Assembly: GCF_032854445.1 (NCBI RefSeq)
Contig: NC_088295.1
Location: 4,526,501 to 4,590,500, forward strand
From: Liolophura sinensis
Taxonomy: Eukaryota > Mollusca > Polyplacophora > Chitonida > Chitonidae
DNA length: 64,000 nt
Reading direction: 5' to 3'
Shown: in pieces, positions 56,500 through 64,000 of the stretch
Layout of the letters: each line of letters begins with the position of its first letter
How positions within the stretch are numbered: position 1 is the first letter of the stretch
The notes under the pieces: model-generated
Seen by the model: the letters and a program-made list of their open reading frames with translations, nothing else
What the model was told of the DNA's origin: nothing
Databases searched by the model: none
Position numbers and translations under genes: made by a program

Positions 56500-56830
56500 G
56501 ATGGTTAATGTTTATAACGTCGTGCTGATACTTAACAATTTCTTAGTAATATGGCGACGAGGAGTCATAAGGTGTGTACATATGCTATGTTTTTGGGGGC
56601 AGGGATGTCCATGCCGCCAGTGTGTTGCCGCCACTGAAGTATCATGCTGAAGACACCAGACATGACACCCCACCCAGTCGCATTATACTGACACTGGGCC
56701 AATCAGTCCTGTTTCCTTGCTCTAACCTCCCAGTGCTGAGCGCAGAGCGAGGCAGTAACAAATCACACTTCTTTGGTATGACGCGACCCAGGTTTGCTCC
56801 CGGGTCTCCCGACTATTGTCTTTTTGAAAA
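56500..56830 (+). repeat. dispersed repeat family 2, copy 2
   Basis: GATACTTAACAATTTCTTAG, ATATGGCGACGAGGAGTCAT, CCACTGAAGTATCATGCTGA, AGACACCAGACATGACACCC, GCATTATACTGACACTGGGC, GAGCGCAGAGCGAGGCAGTA, ACGCGACCCAGG. It creates a chance 163-codon frame, which I do not treat as a gene. Confidence 0.7.
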
Positions 56831-57049
56831 GATGTTTCAAAATGCCCTATGTATAAGGGAGTTCGGTAACTCAGAAGTCGGAAGAGGAAAGCACCATATA
56901 ACACTGCGGTGGTTTGCTTCCATCACCGACAACGGACATGTATGTTTACCTACTTGCCCACCCAGAATAACGAGAAGCCGACCGTGCCGTAATGCGCCTC
57001 CAAGTGAGGAAACCTCGTATCAACTCAGATCGGGACACCCTAAAGACTT

Positions 57050-57165
57050 TAAGACTCAGCGCTGAGCGGTTAGAGCAAGGAAACAGGATGGTTGGCCCGG
57101 TGTCAGTATGACCAGGTGGGGTGTCATTTCTGGTGTCATCGGCATGATACTTCAGTGGGGACATC
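57050..57165 (-). repeat. dispersed repeat family 2, inverted partial copy
   Basis: The reverse complement of this segment contains CCACTGAAGTATCATGCCGA, TGACACCAGAAATGACACCC and CTGTTTCCTTGCTCTAACC, matching 56,625-56,735. The two form an inverted pair about 320 bp apart. Confidence 0.75.
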
Positions 57166-57250
57166 ACTTATACATCGGCGGCCAGCATTATGGTGGGAGG
57201 AAACCGGGCAGAACCTAGGGGAAATTCACGACCATCCGTAAGTTGTTCAG
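57166..57250 (-). mobile_element. SINE internal fragment
   Basis: CGGCGGCCAGCATTATGGTG, GGAGGAAACCGGGCAGAACC, GAAATTCACGACCATCCGTA: the body of the SINE family at 50,093, without head or A-rich tail. Confidence 0.7.
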
Positions 57251-57269
57251 CTCTTGTGACATGTAATTG

Positions 57270-57530
57270 CATGTAGCTGGCCGATCTAAAAGAACGAGAC
57301 GGCAGTCTGCATTATATACGTGGCCAGTTCAGGCCTTCTGACTTGTATAATTGCCACTGACCGATCCTCTGATACAAGCCTTTATCGGTGTCTTGTTCAG
57401 GCCTTCTGACTTGTAACTGCAACTGGTAGATTCAGAGGATCGGAATACCAGGCTTTATAGATGTCCGGTTCGGGCCTTCTGATCGAAAAGATCAGGACGC
57501 CTTCATTGGTGTCCGGCCCAGGGCTCCGCA
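57270..57530. repeat. degenerate 60-75 bp tandem repeat
   Basis: Four loose copies of TGTCC/TGGCC GGTTCAGGCCTTCTGACTTG ... AACTGCCACTGA ... GATCCTCTGATACAAGCCTT ... TATCGGTG. Strongly diverged. Confidence 0.55.
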
Positions 57531-58190
57531 CGCTTGTTTTAGCACCCTAGCTTGTAACGTATATAAGCCTAATTCTACTGACAGTGTTACTGACAGTGTG
57601 CAAATACACAAATTAAACAGAGATGACCTTTCAAACAACATCGAGTGTGTCACGCAACACACCGGCCGATAGGTTTACCTAACAGAGTAATACTATTTCA
57701 CACTGTTTATGTCTACAAATAAAAGAATTTGAGTTTGTTTACGTGTTACATCTGCTTTCTGATTTATATAAAGGTGAACTATCAGAATTCCCTTCAGTGA
57801 AAAAAGTATTATTTCAAACAGTTTATAGATAGTGCCTATCTCTTTTGTTTTCACATTTTTTGTATCTTTTACACCCAGACGCCATGACGTTGAAAAACGA
57901 TCATTTGTTTCAAGACGTTCTAGCCTGAGCTCAGCGGCTCATACACAGCTTTGACGTATCTAATCTGCTGTGGCCTAAGCATGTAAAATGCATGACCTCA
58001 TATGGGAGTAACACAGAATGTCAGCATGAAATATGTAGTTTTTGCCACATTTTCTTCGTTTTGAGGGGTAGAATAGACTGTAACACCTTCGTCTCGGTGT
58101 GGTGTAACCTCGTCAAATCCCTCAAATGCTGCGCGTTCTCGGGATTTGACTCGGTAGGAAACAAGGTTCAGCGGTATCGGGCAACACAAC
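57531..58190. other. intergenic stretch, nothing recognised
   Basis: No exon or repeat could be supported. Confidence 0.35.
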
Positions 58191-58194
58191 AAAC

Positions 58195-58380
58195 ACCGCT
58201 CGCAAGAGACACACGACCATCCGCAGCTTGTTGGCAAACCTTACCCATATATGGTTGGAGAGGAGGCTATCATGACATAAGCTTGAACGCTAAGCGACCG
58301 CATGGGTGGGCCTCTCACCCTGAGCCGCACCAGCACGCAAATTCCTCGACCACAGAGCCCCCCCATCCCATGCACGTTGA
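58195..58380 (-). mobile_element. SINE head half, reverse orientation, decayed
   Basis: ACACGACCATCCGCAGCTTG, TTGGCAAACCTTACCCATAT, GGTTGGAGAGGAGGCTATCA, TGAACGCTAAGCGACCGCAT, ACCACAGAGCCCCCC. Corresponds to the tRNA-like head and first body part of the SINE at 50,093 with many substitutions. Confidence 0.7.
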
Positions 58381-58833
58381 AAGCAATAGGATTCGTTAGT
58401 TGCTTAACAACTAAGCAGTACCTTGCAGCGATTCATTCGCAATAAGCGCCAATTTGTCAACGGCAGTACGGACAAGTATAGTATTCGCCAATAACATGAA
58501 CGGCGTTCTCATGCACGCAACGCTTTCACCAAACACAAACAAGCTAAAGCGTGTCTGAAAAGTTGCAGTCAGGTATGCATATGTATTGTACTGTCGTCAA
58601 CCGGAACGTTGTGATGTGATTACTGAGCATAACATATAGTAGCACGGAATGAAGTCAAGCGAAATGTCATTCTACATGTAAGCACAGAAAAACAGCTGAC
58701 CATGCATAGGTAGGAAGACAAGGGAAAGAAATTAAATGGAAGTCAGCTGGGCGTTTACCATGTGCACATTAATGTTTCATCATGAACGGATGGTACAGGT
58801 TGATGTAGTTCTGGCATGCACCTACCCTGTTGG
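58381..58833. other. intergenic stretch left of the LTR element
   Basis: Unique sequence directly flanking the 5' LTR. The matching right flank, and therefore the target-site duplication, lies outside the window or is lost. Confidence 0.4.
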
Positions 58834-59278
58834 GGTCATTGTCGGTTACTGTCATGTTCGTGCGTGTTCGGAGATCTCCGTGACTGTTCGGGGCTGATTA
58901 GCCCACCAAAGTTCATTAGCTATCATTGTTTTTTTTTTAATCGTTATTTTGGATAATCCTCATTCATTGTCCGAAGTCAATAGATATTGAAAGATTTGTT
59001 TTTGTATGTATAATGAAGACGCGCAATACATGTGACCGATCGAAGTCACCCGCTATCTTAATTTGCAATCGTGCTAGTCGCAGACGATCAGACAGATCAT
59101 GTTTCGTAATTTTCGTCTTCTACCATCGAAGATCATTGTTAATCTGAACTGTCAGGCGCTGCATCAGTAGCTGCTTTACTGAATGGGATGCTGTAGCACT
59201 CTTGGGGTTAACCAACTCCTAATAAACCATAACAGTTGTATCAGAAGGTCTACCTGTGTTTATTCCCACACCTTTACA
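58834..59278 (+). repeat. 5' LTR
   Basis: Homology with the 3' copy starts at GGTCATTGTCGGTTACTGTC; a TG at 58,829 or 58,840 could be the true terminus. It ends CACACCTTTACA just before the primer-binding site. AATAAA at 59,221-59,226 is the likely polyadenylation signal, about 50 bp from the LTR end. Confidence 0.85.
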
Positions 59279-59280
59279 TT

Positions 59281-59298
59281 TGGTGCCAGATGAGTGGA
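59281..59298 (+). other. retrotransposon primer-binding site
   Basis: TGGTGCCAGATGAGTGGA begins two bases after the LTR terminal CA. TGG is the complement of a tRNA CCA end, as expected for a tRNA-primed element. I cannot name the tRNA with confidence. Confidence 0.7.
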
Positions 59299-59372
59299 CG
59301 TGGTGAGTGGAGAAAAGCCCCTGGGATGACTTGGTGATATGACCTTGACCTGACCCTGGATCCAGATCTGCA

Positions 59373-60290
59373 ATGGCTACCGGTGGTGTTCAGCAGGAAA
59401 TGGATGTTCGTTAAAACTCTGGCCGCACCCACGATGGATGCCATCAGGGTGGTGATGAAAAAACAACGACCGCATCGCGCCAGAGTGGAATCTCTCAGCG
59501 AAGAGATTGAGTAAAAGTGAAAATTGTTGCCACTGGGCGACAGCTGTCTCGTTATAGTGACCGGCCAGAGAAAAACTTTGACGTTTCCTTAGAAGAGTGG
59601 ATAGCTGAAACTCGAAAGCTCAAAGACTCAGACTTTGCGGTCCTCCTTTGCGAACATTTAGGGGGAGGCGGGCGCGTCAAGAAAAGCTCAGCTCGGAGTG
59701 AGGCAGTGAACATTATCTCATCATTAAAACAATGAGAAAAGTTTTTGGGGATGGAGGAGATTTGCCTGCTGATCAGCAAAAGTTTTATTCTTATCGTCAG
59801 ATCCCAGGTAAAGACCTAGTTAGTTGTTCTTTACAACTGATTGAACTTTACAATAATGTGTTTGAGATTGATAGCACCTTTGCCACCATGAAAAATCTTC
59901 CTTTGAAGGGTCAACTTGCTGTGGCTTCTGCCAGTTCATTCCCGGGAAATCAGGCGGCTGAATCAAGAACGTCCCCAGATGGACTTTCTGAGATAAGAGA
60001 CAGGGTGATAGAGTGTGTGGGAGACTCTGTTCGAACCGAAACCACCAAGATCCGGGAGAAGAAAGTCTATTCGGCCGAATACTGTGTTGATTTGGAAGAT
60101 TTTTGTAAGGCAGGAGGCCCTTGTTACAATGCAACAACAACAGACAGATGATTTGTTGGACACTGTGAAGCGGTTAGAATACGTCTAACAAACCTAAAGT
60201 GAAATCCTGTTGGAACTGTGGCGACAGGACTCATCTACGGGTTACCTGTCCGAGGTGTCTGAAACTCTAAACGCATAACTGGAGTTTGTA
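59373..60290 (+). pseudogene. gag remnant with zinc knuckle
   Basis: An ATG at 59,373 opens a frame that stops after 13 codons. Capsid-like sequence then appears in frame 3 (59,517-59,735), continues in frame 2 (59,732-60,151) with PADQQKFYSYRQIPGKDLVS, and the nucleocapsid CCHC motif lies in frame 1 at 60,208-60,249 (CWNCGDRTHLRVTC, spacing C-x2-C-x4-H-x4-C). Three frames for one protein means at least two frameshifts plus stops. Capsid precursors of Ty3/gypsy elements have this layout. Confidence 0.75.
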
Positions 60291-60293
60291 GAC

Positions 60294-60923
60294 TTGATTC
60301 GGATTACTACTGCCAATGGATTCGACGTCCCCTATTTAGGATTCGTTGCTTTGGACATCAGCCTTTTTGGACAAAAGATGAATGGAATAGGATTTCTAGT
60401 TGTAAAAGATCCAGATGATACTGCAATATGGAGGCCAAAGCAAGCTGTTTCTGGAGTTCTGGGATCAAATGCCCTCCGTGATGTTAAGAAAGCTGTGGAC
60501 CAACACCATTTGCCCATACATCCTGAAATCAGAAGCTTTTTGGCTCTTTACGAGGAGATTCCAGCCAGCGTGAAACAGGATTTGAAAGTCAGTAAGCGAC
60601 CAGTCTTGGTACCAGCACGTTCCTTGCAAGTCCTGGAAGGCAGTGTTCAACCAACCAGCGTGCCATACACTGCTATTATAGAGGAAAACACTGTACCACT
60701 TCGAAGAGGTGTTGTCCTTGGCCCATCCGTTGTTTCAGTAGATGACCGCGGCACTGTTCCTTTCCAGGTTGCCAACTTCAGAAACTCTGATGTTTACTTA
60801 CGACTGAGAACAGCAATTGGCACTCTTAGCCGTGCTGAAGTAGATTCCCCTGTAATTATTGCGGAAGTCAACAACTTTGAAGTTCAAGTTTGTGCGGGTT
60901 TGCCCACCATGCAACGCCAGTGA
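60294..60923 (+). pseudogene. retropepsin-like protease remnant and pol linker
   Basis: 210 codons in frame 3. RITTANGFDVPYLGFVALDI and GVLGSNALRD are typical of the C-terminal half of Ty3/gypsy protease. Only about 50 nt separate it from the zinc knuckle, and no catalytic DT/SG motif is present, so the N-terminal catalytic half has been deleted. The rest is the linker before RT. Confidence 0.7.
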
Positions 60924-61260
60924 CATTGTAGGCCCTCTGCTTGCACGTATGGATGTTAGTCCAGCTCTGGAAGGAGATTCACAAAGGCTTAGGGATGTTT
61001 TAGAGAAACAAGTGTCAGCCTGCAGCAAAGACGATAATGACATAGGATTTTGTGACGCCGTTAAACACCGCATCATGACCACGGACGATGCACCTGTTAG
61101 GCTACCGCACCGACGAATACCACCGTATCAATGCAAGGAAGTTCGTGACTACCTGCAGAAGTGAATGGAAAAGGATATCTTCAGAGAGTCATCCGGTCCC
61201 TATGCTTCCCCGCTTGTGTTGGTTCGGAAAGGAAAGTTTGCTGCGAATACAGTGCTTTGA
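60859..61260 (+). pseudogene. N-terminal reverse transcriptase remnant
   Basis: Frame 1. The stretch VKHRIMTTDDAPVRLPHRRI PPYQCKEVRDYLQK is the usual entry to Ty3/gypsy RT. A TGA follows at about 61,162. The same frame then continues with SSGPYASPLVLVRK, the first conserved RT block, before another stop. Confidence 0.8.
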
Positions 61261-62000
61261 ATAATAAGACCCGTGCGGACGCTTATTCGAAAGAAGCTTT
61301 TCGAATAGCCACTGGCGGACTCTACGAATACCTGCGCATGCCCTTCGGCCTTACAAACGCACCAGGCTCTTTCATGCGGTTGATGAATCCGATATCCGAT
61401 GAAAACTTTCAGACTCTGTCAGTCTACCTAGATGACATTCTTCTCTTTGGTTCCAGCTCTGAAGAGACTCTTGAAAGGTTGGACATGGTATTTGGTCGTC
61501 TTGCCAAGTATAATCTGAAATTGAAGCCTGAGAAATGTCAGCTTTTCAAAAAACGTTTTAGGTACCTCGGCCATTTTATCTCTGAATCTGGCATTGCACC
61601 AGACCCAGAGAAATTCCGTGCTATCACTGACTGGCAGAAACCCAGAACTGAAACTCAACTTAGAGGATTCTTGGGAATAGCCGGGTATTACCGGAAGTTT
61701 GTTCTGGGATTCGCTGCCATTGCTGCACCCCTTCACTCAATGCTGCATGGTGTAAAGAGCAAAGAGGACAAACTCAGGGTGAAAGGCATAAAAGACTGGG
61801 ATGAAAGTTGCAATAAGGCCTTTAATGAACTGAAGAAGAAGATATCCTCCGCTCCCATTCTAGGCCATCCAGATTTCACCAAACCTTACATCCTTGAAGT
61901 CGATGCGAGTAACCTAGGACTTGGTGCTGTTCTATCACTGGATCAGGACGGACATAAAAGTGGTTCTTGCATATGCCAGTCGTTCTCTTTGACCAGCTGA
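61161..62000 (+). pseudogene. reverse transcriptase / RNase H remnant
   Basis: 280 codons in frame 3. RT blocks AFRIATGGLYEYLRMPFGLT, the active-site YLDD at 61,425-61,436 (VYLDDILLFGS), RYLGHFISESGIAPDPEK and FLGIAGYYRKFV. RNase H starts at ILEVDASNLGLGAVLS. About 35-40 residues expected between DAY and KEAFRIATGG, including the first catalytic Asp block, are missing, so RT activity is lost. The RNase H end frameshifts near 61,960. Confidence 0.88.
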
Positions 62001-62559
62001 ACTCAACATAGAAAATTACAGTAGTTTCCAACTAGAACTTGTTCTTTGAAATTGGCTGTGACAGAAAAGTTCCGAGATTTACTGTTAGGACAATGGCCCC
62101 CTATGTTTCGTCAAGACTACAGTGAAACTCTGAGCGACCGAAACCAGATGGATAGGAGAAATCTCGCTGTTTGATCTTACTATAAAGCATCGGTCTGGTA
62201 GGAAAGTTTAACTTTTCCACCAACCTTGAAGTTGACAATATAAACTGACGCTCAGTGTGTGAGGATGGAAACATTAACTGCTGAGCCCATCAGACAACCC
62301 TCGCTACCAACAATCCACATTCCATCAGCCTCTCCTCAGGAAACCGCTGCCTTACAGTCAGCAGGCCCTCACATTTCCAAATTCCTTAACGCCCATTCTA
62401 TCGGTCACTTAGAAAAGAGCATCCGGCAGTAAAAATATTTATAAGAAGCTATTGGGAAAATGCTGTCATGCATGAAGGTACTCTGTTGGGAAAAATCACA
62501 GACAGAGGTAAAATCATTAAGCAGACAGTATTTCCTCAAGCTCTACGGTTAAGAGTAGT
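62001..62559 (+). pseudogene. RNase H tail and spacer, multiply broken
   Basis: Fragments such as TEKFRDLLLGQW (about 62,060-62,095) and GKIIKQTVFPQALRLR (about 62,507-62,555) are recognisable as gypsy RNase H and the region before integrase. They are separated by stops and frame changes. Confidence 0.55.
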
Positions 62560-63290
62560 CACGATAATATTGGACATCCTGGCTCAGAGCGACCCGTGCT
62601 TAGGAGAAGATGTTTCTGGTCTGGAATGATAAAGGATATTGAAAACTACTGCTCTAGATGTGACGGCTGCATGCTTGGAAAGCATGGACCGAATAGCAAG
62701 CCATCATTCTCTTCCCTGGTCGCAAAGAAACCTTTGGAAGTAGTGGTATGGACATTGCAGTATTAGAAAAGGGTATAGGTGGATTGGAACATGTGTTGGT
62801 TGTCACTGATGCCTACACGAAGTTCACACAAGCCTTTGCAATCAGAGATCAGACTGCACGCACAATAGCCAAGACTGTTGTTATGGGATGGTTTAGCAAG
62901 CGTAGATTACTTAGTGCCCAAGGCAAATGCTTCGAGGGAAAAGTCGTTCAAGGACTGTGCAAGATATATGGGTTACGGAAATCAAGAACAACGCCATACC
63001 ACCCGGAAGGTAATGCAAGAAGCATTTCAGTAGGACTCTTCACAACATGCTCCGAACGCTTCCTCCTCACCAAAAGCGCAAGTGGCCGGAACTACTGCCA
63101 GAGTTAATCTATGCATACAGTAGTATCCTGGATACTCACCCTTTTACTTGGCCTTCGGAAGGGATGCTTCTCGTGACCATGGTCATTGGCAATCCATTCG
63201 AAACCGACTGCGATATGGAAACTGACTGGGCTGCAGAACACCAGCGGCGTCTTACGACGGCCTTCAGTCAGGTTTGTGAAAGAAAATGAG
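62560..63290 (+). pseudogene. integrase remnant
   Basis: The HHCC zinc-binding motif starts HDNIGHPGSERPVLRRR at 62,560 and ends YCSRCDGC. The catalytic core follows at 62,748 (GGLEHVLVVTDAYTKFTQAF), then LCKIYGLRKSRTTPYHPEGN. After a frameshift near 63,030 comes LRTLPPHQKRKWPELLPELI. The usual SDQG block reads SAQG, so the second catalytic Asp is lost. Confidence 0.82.
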
Positions 63291-63754
63291 GCCAGAGGGA
63301 GGTGTTAGAGGCTCAACCAGCACACGAATGACAGAGATCTACAAAGAGGGCCAGGGTGTTCCTACGAAATCAGCCGAGTGGTCGGCACAAAATACAGGAT
63401 GTCTGGCCCCAGAGCCCCACAGAGTCACTAAGAGGTGGGAGAACAATGTCTATGCAGTGTGTCCTTTAGAACAAGATGGTGAGAGAGCCTTGCACAGAAA
63501 GGAACTCTTGGGTTCCAGAACCTTGTAGCGGATATAGAGTTCCGGCATCCTCCGAATGTGCCAGTGACAAAGATATCTCAACTTCAGTAATACTTGAACT
63601 GTGTGTTGATCAGGATGACTTACCTGAAAGTACTACATTCATCATTTGGGACCCACCTCTATCAAGGAGTTATGCCTCTGGCGAAACAGGGGAGGAAACC
63701 AGAACTCAGGGACCAATTGAAGTGGAAATAGTAGATCATAAGTGTAAGAGGTGA
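63286..63754 (+). pseudogene. C-terminal pol remnant
   Basis: Two overlapping short frames after the integrase core with no clear conserved domain. The position suggests the integrase C-terminal region. It ends about 13 bp before the 3' LTR homology. Confidence 0.4.
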
Positions 63755-63766
63755 ACCCAGCAATTA

Positions 63767-64000
63767 GGTCATGGTCGGTGACTGGCATGTTCGTGCGTGT
63801 TCGGAGATCTCCGTGACTGTTCGGGGCTGATTAGCCCACCAAAGTTCATTAGCTATCATTGTTTTTTGTAATTGTTATTTTGGATAACCCTCATTCATTG
63901 TCCGAAGTCAATATATATTGAAAGATTTGTTTTTGTATGTGTAATTAAAACAACATAACGAAATATATGGTTAACAACTTCTGCTTATTTGGAAGCGAAG
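63767..64000 (+). repeat. partial 3' LTR (cut by window end)
   Basis: Matches the 5' LTR from GGTCATGGTCGGTGACTGGC to TTTGTTTTTGTATGTGTAAT at about 63,945. After that the sequence no longer resembles the 5' LTR, so the 3' LTR may be truncated or rearranged here. Confidence 0.85.

Larger units (their letters stand above)
58834..64000 (+). mobile_element. decayed Ty3/gypsy LTR retrotransposon
   Basis: Order on the plus strand: 5' LTR, primer-binding site, gag with CCHC zinc knuckle, protease remnant, reverse transcriptase, RNase H, integrase, partial 3' LTR. The RT-RNase H-integrase order is that of Ty3/gypsy (Metaviridae) rather than copia. Pol is broken by frameshifts and stops in at least five places and by internal deletions in protease and RT, so this copy cannot be autonomous. 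The visible LTR portions differ at roughly 8-10 positions over about 180 bp, which indicates an insertion that is not very recent. Confidence 0.92.

Noticed and set aside
56574-57065. 163-codon plus-strand frame as a gene
   Set aside because: It is made of dispersed repeat family 2, which also appears inverted at 57,050-57,165.
57992-58399. 135-codon plus-strand frame as a gene
   Set aside because: Half of it is a reversed SINE head; there is no recognisable protein feature.
1-64000. CRISPR arrays
   Set aside because: The repeats are contiguous tandem units without unique spacers, there are no cas genes, and the genome is eukaryotic.

Overview
The window is nuclear DNA of an invertebrate animal. 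It has long introns with GT-AG junctions, a metazoan cilium kinesin, tRNA-derived SINEs and a Ty3/gypsy LTR retrotransposon. The SINE tail (the CCTCCCACCATAATG block, a TTCTTGAGTACGGCG block and an AAATAAAT tail) resembles elements I associate with molluscs. A bivalve or gastropod is therefore my best guess, but that is inference. Nothing looks bacterial: there are no operons and no CRISPR, and most long open frames here are tandem-repeat artefacts.

Layout. (1) 1-1,767: a 51-bp minisatellite, then two plus-strand candidate exons (1185-1289 and 1652-1767) whose phases match and which end in a stop. They may be the last two exons of a gene extending left of the window. (2) About 1.8-20.3 kb: intergenic DNA with SINE fragments, one GC-rich CCAAT-box stretch near 7.1-7.3 kb, and seven tandem arrays or array-like stretches (24, 62, 45, ~40 decayed, 42 and 38 bp units, plus a decayed fringe of the 45-bp array). 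(3) 20,380-53,967, minus strand: an essentially complete KIF19 (kinesin-8) gene in 19 coding exons. Every exon junction phase agrees and the protein is about 953 residues. Its introns are packed with minisatellites. (4) About 54-58.8 kb: 5' flank and remnants of at least two dispersed repeat families. (5) 58.8-64.0 kb: a decayed Ty3/gypsy element with a 5' LTR, primer-binding site, broken gag-pol and a partial 3' LTR cut by the window edge.

The most unusual signal is inside KIF19. Several intronic tandem arrays are built from the gene's own splice junctions. The 3' end of exon 15 plus its GT donor is repeated 18 times at an exact 104-bp period, each copy a 66-nt open, phase 0-0 mini-exon. The 3' end of exon 5 plus donor is repeated 16 times at 63 bp. 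The exon 13 end plus donor is repeated about 7-9 times, and the exon 16 donor is duplicated at 82 bp. Acceptor-like arrays sit directly upstream of exons 6 and 16. By my rough count, tandem repeats occupy about a third of the window.

The KIF19 reading frame is intact except for one extra base in exon 3 (near 46,550-46,562), which would truncate the motor domain. It is either a sequence error or a genuine broken allele. Exon and array coordinates were derived by hand from splice consensus, phase agreement and similarity to vertebrate KIF19 as I remember it; no alignment was run.
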